Assembly (NCBI GenBank): GCA_038496675.1
Contig: CM076653.1
Location: 23,648,624 to 23,712,623 of the forward strand
Source of the DNA: Rachycentron canadum
Taxonomy: Eukaryota; Chordata; Actinopteri; Carangiformes; Rachycentridae
Length of the DNA stretch: 64,000 nucleotides
Direction: 5' to 3'
The notes under the pieces are model-generated. The model was not told the origin of the DNA. It saw only the letters and a list, made by a program, of their open reading frames with translations, and made no database searches. This document shows positions 50,209 to 64,000 of this stretch, in pieces; the first letter of the stretch is position 1, and the number at the start of each line of letters is the position of its first letter. The position numbers and the translations under genes are program-made.

Positions 50209-53200
50209 CTCAATGGCAAAGGCCCAGACAAACAGTCAAATGCATATGTGCAGGGAATTGCATTAGAGATCAGCCCTAGACTGAACCATGAAGAGGGGAA
50301 CCCCAAAGCTAAATCCTGCTAGGAGTCCCATGAGTTCCATTTCTAATGCAAAGTCCTGCAAGTATGGAGGAGGCTGTTATGTGACAATGATAAGGGAGCA
50401 ACCCCTCAGCCTGAGATTATTGTAGAGAGACTGCTGAGTGAAGAGTTTAGGAAGGGAAAACAAATGTTCACCTGAACATGAGACTAAATGTTCACTGTGT
50501 AGCAACCAGGATTATCTTCCAAAACAAAAAGCACATGTTTAATTGTACAAATATCAGCAGGAAATCACTAAATACAGGTTTAGATTAAGACCAGAAGAAC
50601 GAATAGAAGTTTTCAGTGTTCCAGTGGGGATGATTTTTGTGTGGTGACTGCTCTAGGCCGCAAACAAACAGTTCATCTTATTTAATGTAAACGAGTAAAA
50701 TGCACACAAAGCTTGTATCTGGAGCGCTAGCACTTGTGCATTAGTGTGGCAGCTTCAGTCTCAGACTAAACAGGTCATGTCACAGGGCACACACAGGCAT
50801 TTATCATTCAGAGCCACAGCCACTCCCCATGAGGCCTTTCACCTCTGTGTGAATCAATCTGAAACCGCGAGTGTGAGCATGTATGTAGGCATACATGCAA
50901 TTTCTTTTCTGTGTGTAGACACGCTTACATGTGCATGTAGAGGTAGACTTGTGCATGTTTGTATGTGTCTCTGCAATTATTTTGATCCAGAAGTGGAGAC
51001 AAGGGAAATCCAGGCTAGGATGACAGAGGTGAAAGGACATTGCTGGTTGAATAATTCCACACAAAATTAGTCCAAGCATAAACAATCATGATTGGTTTCA
51101 AGGTCATAAATTATTACAAGCAAGGCTTTGGAAAAGTGGAACGGCACATGCTCAGTGACCTGGAATGCGTCAACAATCTTTGCAAATCACCATTTTTCTA
51201 TTTTCAGCAAACACAAAGCTAAAATAATTGAACAAGTAGGGATTGCAAAAGCATTATGTCATCAAGATTTCCCCAAACTATATTTTAGTAAGCACTTTAT
51301 TATGTTGAAAATGGGACAATTAAAATAGAAATTGTTAGGAATAAGACAGATGTCCATATATTTAAAGACTACTTCAGACGTAGAGATTATGTGTTAAGTT
51401 AGTGTGTTCCTATCTTATTGTATGATGTCCACTGGTGTGAACTTTCATACTGGAACACATACCGGGGACAGAGTTCACTTACAGGTAACCGCTTCTCATT
51501 GCATCTGAAGTTCTGAGGTGCTGTGGTTCATGATAAGACACATTATCACAGCGTACTTGGTTAGTGTGATACAGCTAAAGTGAAAGACAGCTTCTGTAAC
51601 AGTAACTGAGGAGACACCAGAACGAGTCTAAACCTTATGTAGCATATATGCATTCACAAAAGTACTGTAAACAAAACCCCACAGATCCATGCTATGCTTT
51701 GGCTGTGGTGTGGGATGGTAACATTTGTTCCAATGTGTATTTAGAGCAATACACATCAGCACTGGCCTGTGATATTACGGCTTGGCCTCAGAGCAGCAGA
51801 GTCGTGATAGCCTGCACACTTAACTGTGCTGTGTTTTTATAGTTAATTCACTATATGTGGACCAAAGGCAAAGCATCACACCTCAAAGATCTGCTATTTT
51901 TATCTATAAAGCTCCTGTATAATCTGGCAAATCAAGACAATTTTGTTTAGCTTCACTCCAGTATTTCTATTGTTATTTTCATTTAACAGAGTGAAATCTC
52001 AGTGTTTGCTGATCCTCTCTCCTTTGCCATCACAGCTGTAATAAATTTCTGATTATGTTACTGTTACAAAGAAAAAGAAAGAACAAAAAGGAACAAAAAC
52101 TATGAACTAAAGTTGTGAGTTTTTTCACTAATAAATCTTAAAACAACACTAATTATATCCCTGCGTTACAATTTCATGCATGTGTATTGGATATTTGTAA
52201 CCTACACATCTACGTTTTTGCGACTTGGTGCACTGTGAGTTATTTATGATATGCGAGCATGCATGTGAAAGCAGATATGTGAGTACATGTACAGTTTCTG
52301 CGCTAGGGGACTATGCAGACTATGCAAGTCTCATTATAGAGCTACAAAGTCTAAGCATCTATTCAGCCTGTTAATTTCCCAGCTGAAGTCTTCTCCCACT
52401 CGCAGCCTGAAGTGGCTCCATGGTGCCTCATCAGTCCCTCTAAAAGGCCTTCTCATTTAACCACAGTGCCTTATTTATTCTAAATAAAAGCCAAGGATGC
52501 AGTGTGCACAAAGCCAACTGTCTGATTAAATTGCCATGCAGGACACCCTAACTCTGTAAAAATTAATTTATGGAATGTTTAAAAAAGGATTTCCTCCCCA
52601 CACACACTGTTCTCGTCTGACTCGACACCAATTAAGAGGAGTATTCAAGGTAAGGTTCATTACATTAAAAAAGAGAAACGAGAGAGGGGGGTTATTAGAA
52701 GAAAAAGGATTTACAGAATGAGGAGGTGATTTTCAAAATACACTTGGCTTGTTAAGAGGAATAGTAAATATTTTTCTAGTTGAGGATGACTACAGCTGCC
52801 TGAGTCTCTTTTGTTGAAACACATTTCTTACATGTTTCTCCATCTCTTTTTTCACACTTTGAACTAGTAAACATTAATCAATCAGTATTTCATCAACAAG
52901 GATCCAGGCTCTGATTTAAACAGGTGTAAAATGTTTTATTATACCTGAGTCCTAAAGTCACATTAATACATTTGCATCGAGACTGCTCGATGTGTTGAAA
53001 TGCTTATTTAACATCATGTGCACTATTCTCATGTTCAATGTCATGGATTTACACCTACAGCAACAGCAACAGGTAAAGATAAAATTTGTCACCCAAATTA
53101 AAGTCCTCAAAACTCAGCTTTCTAGATTCTGAGCTTTTCAAGATTGAACATACATCAGATTGTTGTAGAACTAGAAATCAACACTGCTACCAAGGTGTTT

Positions 53201-55117
53201 TGTCATTTTGTCAAAAAAAAAAAAAAAACATTTGTAAGTGCCACTTTAATATTCTTACTGCTGAGTTTAGATATTTAAGGGTGAAGCTTTTGAAGACAGA
53301 AGTCAGATTCAACAAAAGTGGCAATCAGGAAGTTCTACAGCTTCAGTGACTTAAAATAAAAACAAAGTTACAAAGATACAGCACATGTGCCTCCATGGTA
53401 CCTTGCGTGACAGGAACGCACAGCCAGACGTACATACATGTACAACAATTAAATCACAAGTCACTGCTAAACCAGTGATATTCAGGGAGCGAGGGAATGT
53501 ACAGTAGCCTATATGCCACATGTGGCCTGATTCCCTACAGCAATATTCCTTCCTTCCACATCTAGCGATCTGTCTGTCTGTTTACAGCACCTCAGAGGTT
53601 AAGGACTGCCCCGGGTATACTAAGGCACTGACCCACGCACCCCCTGCCTTACAGAGGTTGGCATGTGTGCTTATTTTTGTGCATCCATCATTCTTTGCAC
53701 ATACACTGAATATACACCTATGGCCAAGTTGTAAGCCTTGGGCTTTTGTCACTCCAAATACTGTTTGTTGAAATTGCTTCTTGGCTGGTATGAAGCAACT
53801 GGTCCATCTGCTGGTTAAATAATAATAGAAACAAGCCCTACCAAATGAAGTTCAAGATGCTTTGCTGACAGCATCTTCAAGGCACAAATGTGTGCACTCA
53901 CAAAGATGCTACAGAAAAATGTAAATGTTAATCCTAATGTTACTTTGCCTTCATTCTCAAAGGCAATTTGTTGAAGTTTTTTTTTTTTTTCTTTCTCCTG
54001 CATCTTTTTCAAAGTTGACCAACCATTCACCCCGTCACCTGCTTTCTACCGCTATCCTTCCTCTTTAAGTGTGCATCGCTTCTAAAATTCACCCTCAGGG
54101 TTTAAGCATAAGGCATGCAAAGGTCAAAAGTTCTTACTGTCATCTTGCATGACTTAATGTATATCAAACATGTCTCTATATTTTAACATATGCAATCTCG
54201 ATGTGACATCTACTGAGAGAGACTTTGAAAGAGTGTCTATAGCTTCATCAGTGTGTATGTCTTACTGCCAAGTTTCTCAAGTAATTCTCCTGTCATTTGT
54301 CACCCTGAAGGTGCATGGAGGAAGAACACACACTTATTCAAAGGAGGGAGAGAATGTCATCTTTTATAACTTGCAGCTAGTATAAAGTATCTCAGTGGCT
54401 CAGTAATTTCCAGGTCAGCGCTTGTTTTGCTAACACCAGCTGAAAAAGCCTCTGGGATCGTCAGCTAAAAAATACAAGACCACAGTTGAATGGGGAAAAT
54501 GCCAAAAGCTTACAGGTGCTCCTCTGGAGAACACACACACCTCTTTCCTACCGTTGCCCTTTTCTCCCTTACAGTTGAGCATAATGAATAAATGATTAGG
54601 CATGTAAAAACAGCTTGTTGAAACAGACGTTAAAGGCTTTCTACTCTGTGTGGGTCAACCTGTGTGTGTGCATGAGTACATGGTGAATATGCATTTTTAT
54701 AATTTGTGTGTATGCCAATTTGCTGTGTCCACAGTGTATTTGTCTTTTGGTGAATAGGTCCAGGCTGATCATGTTTCAGCGTTACAGGGTTTGGTTCAGT
54801 GTCAAATCCCTCTGCGTGTAACTAAAGATACTTGATAGGAACATGGCAGCTGGTATGCTGGCTGCCCCACACACACACACACTCACCTGCCGTCTGAGTC
54901 AGTCTCTGAGGCTTTCTCACCCTCTTACACAAATACTGAATCAGCGTGCATTATGATGTCCCTCATTTTTCAAAGAACAAGTGTGTCAAATCTGTCCAAA
55001 CACAAAAGACGGATATGGCAAAACGAAATTGAGAGTCAGAGAAAGAGATACTCTAGCATTACTGTCCCTGTTTTTCATGTCACTGAGGCAGTTTGACTGA
55101 ATTTGAAAGAGAGAGCA

Positions 55118-55151
55118 CGATGAGGGAGAGAGGGAGGGAGAGAGGGAGGGG
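55118..55151. repeat. (GGGA)n purine tract
   Basis: gagggaga units in a purine-only run. Confidence 0.88.
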
Positions 55152-56992
55152 TGGAGCAGCAGGTGTTGTGTGTGTTTGTCAATACAGGTGAACAGAGGGT
55201 CAGTGGAGTACTCTCCATATGCCATGTGTCACATCAACTACATCTCACACTGACACTGACTGACACTACATTGACTGACAATGTAAAATTGAGACCCCAA
55301 ACCAATGCATTCATCAGAACAGACATGTGTTAACTAAATGTCAAGTTTACACAGTATTTATTTATTCATTGAGAGATGAGAAAAGCAGCAAATCCTCACA
55401 TTAGAGGATTTCGAACCACAAAATCTTTTTGCTCAATGACATAGCTTATACAATGAACCGCTCATCATAATCTTTGCTAATTAACTATGTCAAGCAAGTA
55501 ACTGATTGAACCACTAATTGTTTTAGCTAATAAAAAGCTTCCTCAGAAAATCCATATTAATACAGACACATAGTTCCAGATTCACACACTGACAGCTTGA
55601 AGCTACCCCCTGCAACAACAATCTTCTTCTGTTATCTGCTGTGACTTCGTGTTTGGATTGATGAATCAAAAGGCACATAAAATAACCTGCTGAGCTGAAA
55701 AACACAAGACTCACATCAAGAAACATACATCATCCTAAATCTTCCAACATGAGCTCATTTAAGTCAGTTCAATTCATCCCTGAACTGAGCTTGACTCCCT
55801 CATTTACATCACCTTCCCAGTCTTTTCTTCCCCTTGCCATCATTCCCTTTCACTCTGTCTCTCTGTTGCAACGCATGTCCTAATGAGGTGGTAACGAGAT
55901 TCACAGTCCTCTTCTGAATCAGATTACAGTGAATTATGTATAAACCTTTCATTGCTTTAAAATTACACAGGTGGCCTGCGTAACAACATGACACTGACAG
56001 CACAGTGATTTTACAGATTTAGATATGTGTTAGTGTGCCGTTTGTTTCAAATATATTAATTGCTATTTTAAGGCAGTTATTATTGCATAAATAACAGGAA
56101 ATCCAAAGAAATTTAATTGAGATATGATTAGAAAATATCCTTCAGATTGCAGCTATTGAATATTTTGTATGTTTGTAATAAAATGCTGGACAGGCATTTT
56201 GAATTTGGATACCAACACAATCCTGATGAATAATTTCTAGACGCAACCCAGACATGAGAAGCTTGTAGAGCCTGGCTTTCTAGAGGAGACACGTTGACAC
56301 TTCTAGACATACAACAGCATAGAGCAATATCTCACTGGCTCGGGGACCTGAACTGTGAAACAAAAGAGAGAAATGACATGGCAAAAGGTGGAAACATTAA
56401 GGTGAAAGATGAAAAAACTAGAGTCACCAGAGTGTGTGAGGGTGCAAAAGTGGAAGCTAAGTGAGGGAGAGGATGATAGACAGAGAGAGGTAATGGTGTG
56501 ACCTTGTGAAAGCCTGTCATCGCCTGCTGGGAGAGAAATTACCTGCAGGAGCTAGCTAGAGCACCTGAAAAAGCATCAGCATCCACCTCTCTCTACCCTG
56601 TAGCTCCCCTTCACTACCTCTTTAACTACTCCCAAATGAGGAATATGTTACTTGCTCGAAATAACTAAACTTAATTAAACTGGAATAGAAATGACTCTGG
56701 TGGGTCTTATGCTTTCATTAATTAGGAGCGAAATAACCTCACTCTCATTTACTCCTACATTTCATCCATCTTTTTATCTCTCTTTTCTCACTTCTTCCTT
56801 CCTCTCCTCCACTGTAATTTGTCTTCATCTATCTCCTTAGCTGTAAATTCGATTTAATGTGCCTTATTACTGCAAAATTTGAGAACAGTGTTGCCACGGT
56901 TTCAAGGTCATCAGTTTTGCATTAAATTTGCTTCATGCTAAGGGCACACCACAAAACAGTGTCAACTTTAACAAGATAATCTCAAAAGCAAA

Positions 56993-56993
<1 letters not shown>

Positions 56994-57063
<70 letters not shown>

Positions 57064-57065
57064 NN

Positions 57066-57117
<52 letters not shown>
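56994..57117. repeat. (TG)n microsatellite with two ambiguous bases
   Basis: TG run of about 124 bases with NN at 57064-57065, where the phase of the repeat also shifts. Confidence 0.98.
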
Positions 57118-57119
<2 letters not shown>

Positions 57120-57559
57120 TCATAAATCAAAATTCAACAAATACCAAATAATGTCAAAAGTTTTGCCATGTCTGATTAAATTTAGCATATATCCACAACC
57201 TACTGTACAGCAATATCTATTTTGCTACAGATCTCTCACCACACCGACTTATTTAAACTCTTGCATTTCAATGTATACGGCCTATTTCAAAAAAGCAGTT
57301 GACACAACATTTTTGGTTATACCTTAGAGGAGCTATATTTAAGTTAAATGTGGTTCATTGCCAAGAGCCAGTGGTGGTGGTGATAATGGTTACCTGCCAA
57401 GTGTTTCAGCCATTATTGTGTCTTCTTGTGCTGAACTGAGGGCAGACTGGATGCTATGGTCACTTGCTATCACAAAGTGGTATTGGTATGAAATAGTACG
57501 GGCTGGGGTTTGTTGCTTAGCATGCAACAAAATTGGTATTGGTTAACATTGGTGGTTCT

Positions 57560-58055
57560 TTTTGCTGCTGGAGACAGCTTTTGGCAAGAATTCAATCACT
57601 AATTCTTGCCTTTGGAGTACCTTTTGGATATGTACCCATCTACTTGAACTCAATCATGCAGCCTTATGCTCCTTGTCGAGTACTGCGTTGCTTCAAGGAA
57701 TGTCATCTGGTGTTGCCATCCCTGCACACAAAGCAATTGCAGTCAAGACTTTTCTCATGTGTGGTTCCCTGGTGATAGAAGAAGCTAAAAAATGCTATCA
57801 GAGCAAGAGTGTCCCTCTCTATCTTCAACAATCTGTTGAGGTCTTGATCTCCTCTGAAAGCACCTCCTCTCGTAGCACCTTTAACACCCTAAAATGCCTA
57901 ACCAGCACTTACCTGATCTCCTTGCACTCATTAAATAGATGTAACAGTGGTTAGGCTAATGTCTCCTACTACATTAAAGCTTTAGTGATGTTCCACTTGT
58001 AAGTTGCTTTAGATAAAAGCCTCTGCCAAACGTGTAAATGTAAACTGAAATGAAT
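57560..58055 (+). mobile_element. non-LTR retrotransposon (LINE) 3' end, truncated
   Basis: The end of this stretch, cgctttggataaaagcgtctgccaaa-like (here gctttagataaaagcctctg, 58006-58025, then ccaaacgtgtaaatgtaaa), is a very common 3' tail in fish genomes. Upstream, the plus strand preserves traces of the reverse-transcriptase ORF C-terminus: HLVLPSLHTKQLQSRLFS followed in another frame by phrases like AIRARVSLSIFNNLL. This is the usual arrangement of 5'-truncated LINE copies. Frames are broken and no poly(A) tail is seen. I am not sure which LINE clade it belongs to. Confidence 0.6.
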
Positions 58056-58391
58056 GAAGTTTGATTCTGACCTAACAATGTTTCTGCTAAGTGGCTTTAG
58101 CAAAAATGTATATATCCTCCCTCCATCTTTATGTTTTTGTTTCTTTGAGTGCATCTCTCGTTAATCTCGATTGTCTCTTCCATCATGTCTCTCATATCCT
58201 ATTTGTCTACTCAGTGCTGGAAACCTTTTTTCTACCCCCAAACACCATTTATACGGTGGAAGTGGTGATGTCCAGTCTCACAGCAGAAAATTAACTTCTT
58301 TATCCACAAGCTGTAGTACTGCCACAGCTCCATATAGTGTTTAACCAAGAGGCTGAAATGGGGGACTCAAACAATGGCTGGTTCCCTGAAG

Positions 58392-58417
58392 AAAAAAAAA
58401 AAAAAAAAAAAAAAAAT
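58392..58417 (+). repeat. poly(A) tract
   Basis: About 26 A residues, 340 bases to the right of the LINE tail and not obviously part of it. Confidence 0.93.
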
Positions 58418-61400
58418 TGGGCAGAGCAGTAACAACTTAACCACCACAAAAGAATAACCACTCTCTGGCCAACATCTGGTTTAATTTGTTATTCTGAGCC
58501 CAACACCCACACAAGGTTCACAAGAAGAGGAAGAAATTGAATGTTAATGGTGAAAGACTGAACTGAATATTGAGAGAAAGGGATGAGTGAAGCAGGTGTT
58601 TAAGTAATGGTGAGAAATTCTGAAAATCTGAATTTAATCAAGCCCAAGTGTGTGCGTGTGTGTCTGTGTGTGCGTGCATGCCCGTCTTCATTTCTCAGCT
58701 GTCACAATAGTGGCAAGAAGGGTCCTGGGAGGAAAAGATCTGGCCTCCCACATGCCTGAAGGAAAAATCGCACACTCACACAGATGCACAGGCACACATG
58801 CAGGGGGTTATCATGGGAAATAACTTCATACCAAATGGAGCTTTTCATGTTATTGATCAGGAACGCCCACTTTCATATTATCTGGGCACTATGAACCCAA
58901 AACTTGCTGATATAATCTGTGAAATATGGCTCTGAAGCACTGAAAGTCACTGCTGCAGCTGGAGTGCAAAAACACAAGTAGCAAGTAGAGACTTGGAAAA
59001 CTTATTTATCAGATAACGCGAGCTGGCATGTAAAGTGTTCTGTTAAAAGGTACTATCTGTAATATCATGAAAATTCATTACAAATTTACCTGTAAGCCAT
59101 TAATAGAAAATTGATTGGAAAAACAATAAATCATATTTACACAATCTAAACAAACAAAAACAAACCCACAATATGAAGAGTCTCTGCATGACCTCAACAC
59201 AGATGATGACATATGGACTAAACACTAAGTCTCCCTGATCAATGAATTCCTGGTCTACACACAGACACATACACACAAATACACGTGTCTATATAAATAT
59301 ATAGATATATGTGCAAAGCCCCCCAGACACAGCCAGGTGATTCATCACCAGCTGAGGAGAGCATGACCTCCAAAACCTCTTAAGTGACCTCTGACCTCTT
59401 CAATATGACCTCTCCAATGGGTCATTGTAGATTTATCAAACAACATAATGAGTATTACAACCACAATCACTCTCTAATGTTCAGCTCACTCCCAGGAAAA
59501 CACACACATACATACATTTTATATTACATATATATATATATGCCAAATAAAAACACCACCACATATTTCACCATTTTCCAATTACGGCCGACAACTGACA
59601 TCGCCTCTCCATCTTGCTCCCCCTGTCCTGCTGCTTCACTCATCATCACCATTGTTTCCTTTTACCCTATGTCTACAATTCCGCATCCTTGTCACATATT
59701 GTGCCACACACACACACAGTCCAAGTCAGTCATTGATGCCTGATAGGAAATTGGTCAGGGTAAACTAGCTGCCATTGGGTGTAATGCATCACTCTGACTT
59801 GGGTCATCTTGCCGGTGAAAGACAGACACAGACTAACAAAGCTGTGACAGTATTATTGACATCTGTTCTAATTAACAGCCTGAAGGTTGTGTGTGACAGA
59901 CTGTCATGACAGTGTTGTATCAATAACTGAGCAGTTTTGTTTATCGCTTTGTGGTATAAGGCCTCTCAATATAATCTTTCCCATCTCGGCTCTTGGTTAG
60001 CTGGATGAGGCAGGATTTTACATGTTACTGACTCAGCTGTCAGGACGGATAGTAACACTCCTGTGGCTTTTTTTTTGTTGTTGTTTGTTTGTTTGTTTTT
60101 GTTTTTTTAAATGTGGGTAAACCCAGTAATGAAAACCAGTTACACCCTTTTCCACTGCCAGTCTAGTTTGCCTTTCTGCTCAGACTGTGGACACACGAAA
60201 CTGCTAGGAGCAATGTCATCACATGCACTTACAGAGCACACACACACTGATGCAGTGGAGAGAGAGCAAGCTGATCTGTCAGATGAGATGTCAAATAATC
60301 ATATCTGTCTCATCCATGGGTTGGTGCTCTTGTCGATGTCGGAGTCTCCTTGTGAGATGCCCCAAATCAGTGATTTTGTGATTTGAACCCTTTTACATTG
60401 TTGTCCGCTGTTAGTGGGTCTTATCTGTTTTTATTGACCAGTGGAAAAGGGGCTATGGTGAGGTGTTTCCACTTCAATACATAAGTACAGAGTACACACT
60501 CATGTCATGCGATTTATTAAAGAAAAAAAATTAAATATAAATGACAAAGTTTGAAAACATTATCCTCAAGTATCCTACAGCAACTGTCTTTTAAAATGTA
60601 AAGCCTCTTCCATCCTTTTCCAGCTGTTGAAGTGTCAGTGGTGTCCAAATCTCTTAATAAGACATCAGTGTTTCTTGAGAAGCGTAAGAATCGCGTGACA
60701 AGTCCATCAAACCCCCCAACTGAGGGATTTATCGCCCCTTCATTCCTTCAAAGCTCATACTACATTGAGGCTGATTTGCCAGACGGAGAGAAAACAGTTA
60801 ACATGAAACACTGGTAATCCTGTCGTATCATGGTGGGCTGATGCATACACTGTGCTATGATATCTTCTTGCTCTAGTTTTCCTGTCAGTCTCTGTATACA
60901 GACTAATCAGAAATGTGCTATTATAACAATGATACAGCCAAATATGACATATAAACAGTTATTTTTAATGAAGCGGTAAAATAGCCAACATGTTTTTATT
61001 TTAAAAAGTACTGTTTAGGTTTTCTTATTGGGAAAAAAAAAAAATTATAACAAGCACCAAGAAATACAACCAAACAAATGTTAAGTGCATTGTCCAACCC
61101 ATGTATTTTTATCAATCGAAAACTGCTTTAAGTGAGCAACATGAGGGATATGCTGCCCCTCTCTTCTTTTTATGCGTAACCTTTCACCATTTTTCTCCCC
61201 AAGTCAATTATAGATGGCTGGTCCTATTTCTAGACTCAGGCTTTCACAAATGTTTAAGGCACTAATCTAAAACTGCAAAATGAGACATCATGGTAGAAAA
61301 CATATAGGCTGACAATTTGACTTTTAAATCTGACTGACTTGACTGTGGCAAGAGATTTAAGACATTTTTCCCCACTCTTAAAATTCATAAAGGTGATGAC

Positions 61401-62097
61401 CTGACTTTCCTACTTTTCCTACCCATATATTATTTCCTACTTTTCACTCTTATCTTAGTCACATTCCTTTAGAAGTTGGAATGGCCAACATGATCACCAA
61501 GTCCTTCGATATGGATAAGAGATTCTTTAAAGCCCCTCAACCAAACTCAAACTCAATCCCAATCCCTTTGCAAAATGCAGAATTTAACTTCATGATTCAA
61601 CTATGGAAACCGAGTTACTTGCAAAACACCAGAGTGAAAGGTCCCTCCTTTATCTTCAATCCTATATTAACTTGGCCTCTTATGGCTTAAATCCACAATC
61701 GGGGATCAGCGAAAAGGCTGGAGCACAGTGGGGTGCCTTAAGAGCCCAGCCGTCTGAACGGATAAAAGGCGGGAGCTGTTTGTGATTGCTGCTAAGGAGG
61801 ACCTTATGAGGACAGTAACAATGTGACAGGCTGTGATTATGCAGCCATTTATTTTAAGGGCCACTCATGCACACACATCCCTGTAGTAACTCAACAAAAT
61901 AAGGACATTGAAGAATACCAAGTTTGTTTTCCTGCAGAGTTAAGCTTTCCTCAGTTATGGAGGGAATCTTGTATCACACCATAACATTCTACCATATGCA
62001 GAACTTAATTTAAGTAGCAAGCCCCAAGTATTAAATGTATTAGCACCAAAAACCAAGAGACAAATGTTGTTACAAGCCTATCAGCAGCACCCTTGCA

Positions 62098-62240
62098 ATC
62101 CATCCATTATCTATACTGCTAATCGGTCAGGGTCGCGGTGGGCTGGAGCCAATCCAAGTTGACAGCATGCATGTGTTTGGACTGTAGGAAGCCACAGGCA
62201 CAGTGAGAACATGCAAACGCCACACAGAAAGGCCCCAAGC
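62098..62240 (+). mobile_element. short interspersed repeat, internally deleted
   Basis: It starts atccatccattatctatact and continues gggtcgcggtgggctggagc at 62131-62150, then jumps to tttggactgtaggaagccac and gaacatgcaaacgccacaca before aaaggcccc. Both ends are well known from an abundant fish repeat. In the versions I remember, about 100 to 150 bases lie between the two halves, and these are missing here. There is no coding potential. Confidence 0.7.
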
Positions 62241-63129
62241 CCATGGCAACAGTTATCCAGCATTGTGTTAGAAATTCCTTAACACGCTGTATTTCAATAG
62301 TGTAATGTGTCACATTTATTTAGAGATGGCCAAACTTATTTATGCAGAAAAAATTAAATAGTGGTATACATATAACTAACAAAAACAGAAGCCAGAGTAA
62401 AGGGATGTTGAACTAAAGACTGACTTGTGGTGGGAATCAAACTAGTGCTGGGCACTTAAAGCATTTCAAAATTGTGCAATTTAACCCATTAATGCAAAAA
62501 ATTGTTATACTAGTCCTTGCAACATTTGTTGCCATTCAAACATTCTGTTTACCATTTATTCATTCGTTGTTTGTATTGGAACAATTTTTTCAAAAATTTA
62601 ATTTCACCCTTTTAAGCCTACGACCTAAAACACACCGCTTGTGGGATGTGTGCAGAATGTCTTTGTTTAATTTTGGCACACGTGTTAGCAGGTTAGAGTG
62701 GCCTATTTTTCATGAATGGCATCCACAGTTCCCAGCAAAAATAGACAAAAATAAACAAGGAAAACATAGTTACAATGACATCATACGACCAACATTATGT
62801 AAAACTGAAGTACCGTTTCATTGCTAGGCTAGAAACTGAAGGAAACACAGACATGAAAAAATATAAATGTCACACTTACTACTACTAACAATTTTAGCAA
62901 CTATGTGTGAAGACAATGGAAGCCACAACTAGCAAAAGTCTATTGTAGGCTAAAAATCAATTTAACAGGTGAAGGGCAGACAAGAGCGAAACACCGAAAA
63001 CAAACTGACCATTTTTACACTGTGTTCTCAATATAGTCCTCAGTAATTACTACATTATTACATGGGAACTCAGTCGTCGATGCTACATTTTTACATGGGT
63101 AATTAGTAATCATGGGTTAGGGTTAGGGT

Positions 63130-63370
63130 GAGTACATCTTCAAACAGCTTTCATTTTGATCTCAACTACACACCTGTCAAGGTGTTCTTCTTACAAAATT
63201 GTCATGCAATTGCCTTGACAAAAACTGTCCACAGATGCATAAAGAAAATGCCAAACTTCTGTGGTAGTTCCTGCTACAGTATGTGTCTCCAGGACCACGT
63301 TTTGCCATGATGTGGCATGCAAACTGACTCACAAGGTGAAAACAATACCAGCAACATTTTCACAGCTGGC
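63130..63370 (-). mobile_element. interspersed repeat of unnamed fish family, copy 2 (partial)
   Basis: Its reverse complement aligns with 5750-5990. Shared words include ctggtattgt, ttcaccttgtgagtcagt, a gcaaaa(a/c)gtgg(t/c)c block, tggagacacatact against tggagacatgtact, tctgtggacag, and gttgagatcaaaatgaa at the far end. Only the right half of copy 1 is represented. The TG run inside copy 1 (5786-5799) is replaced here by non-repetitive sequence. Confidence 0.7.
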
Positions 63371-63450
63371 AACAAGATCCAGTCGGATGGTGGGAGAGGT
63401 TGTTGGCTCAGGCCTTTAGTCCCATACTGTGAGCAGGCATACATTTTAGC

Positions 63451-63577
<127 letters not shown>

Positions 63578-63923
63578 TCAGGCTTGGATACCAGAGCACC
63601 ATACTGTGGTGAGCCATGCATTCAAAGCCACTTTGTAGAGAAGATGTGACAGGTTGTTTGTGAAGAGTATTCAACAACACACACACACACAAACACACAC
63701 ACACCATGTAAGCATCAAAATGCACATACAAATGTGCTTTAGAATGGAATAAATCACTAAATATATGAACTGAAGAAGCCTAAAGATGCTCAGATATAAA
63801 CACAAAACCTGTCTGAAATAATCACAACTACAAATGCTGTCCTGGTCCAAAGGTCTGCTGGTCCTCTAATTATCTCCATCACTGGCACCCTCTGACTGCA
63901 CCTAAAGGCAATTAATGTCCTGC

Positions 63924-63926
<3 letters not shown>

Positions 63927-64000
<74 letters not shown>
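63927..64000. repeat. (TG)n microsatellite running off the window end
   Basis: Pure TG run of at least 37 units that continues past base 64000. Confidence 0.98.

Overview
The window reads as vertebrate, most likely teleost fish, nuclear DNA. It is AT-rich, contains no dense run of genes, and is full of (CA)n/(TG)n and (GA)n microsatellites, decayed Tc1-like DNA transposons, a LINE 3' tail and short interspersed repeats of types I associate with spiny-rayed (percomorph) fish. There is no bacterial or viral gene organisation. The only protein-coding gene I can support is CDKAL1 on the minus strand. It encodes the threonylcarbamoyladenosine tRNA methylthiotransferase, a radical-SAM enzyme that turns t6A37 into ms2t6A37 in tRNA-Lys(UUU). 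Four consecutive internal exons are present, all with consensus splice sites and matching phases: 42204-42300, 37677-37725, 32286-32406 and 16426-16529. Together they give 371 coding bases (about 0.6 percent of the window). They correspond to roughly residues 125-247 of the human protein, covering the end of the N-terminal UPF0004 domain, the linker and the CxxxCxxC iron-sulfur motif of the radical-SAM core. Upstream exons should lie beyond base 64000 and downstream exons before base 1.

Layout from left to right. 1-16425 is the intron after the radical-SAM exon, with several microsatellites, an interspersed repeat at 5420-6010 and two diverged local duplications. 16530-32285 is a 15.8 kb intron holding a full-length but broken Tc1-like transposase (23.4-24.4 kb, minus), a truncated second Tc1 family member (28.7-29.4 kb, minus), a candidate non-coding exon on the plus strand (22398-22511) and a SOX-motif cluster near 20.2-20.5 kb. 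32407-37676 and 37726-42203 are shorter introns. 42301-64000 is the start of a long upstream intron with a third Tc1-like relic (43.6-44.4 kb, plus), a GC-richer patch (46.0-46.3 kb), a perfect 17-bp hairpin (47611-47650), a LINE 3' end (57.6-58.05 kb), and a second, inverted copy of the 5.4-6.0 kb repeat near 63.2 kb.

Nearly everything outside the four exons is intron. The wider vertebrate CDKAL1 locus is known for long introns that carry conserved enhancers attributed to the neighbouring gene SOX4. The most interesting material here is therefore probably regulatory DNA rather than a new gene system, but I cannot prove conservation from one sequence. I found no RNA genes, CRISPR arrays, operons or undescribed protein system.
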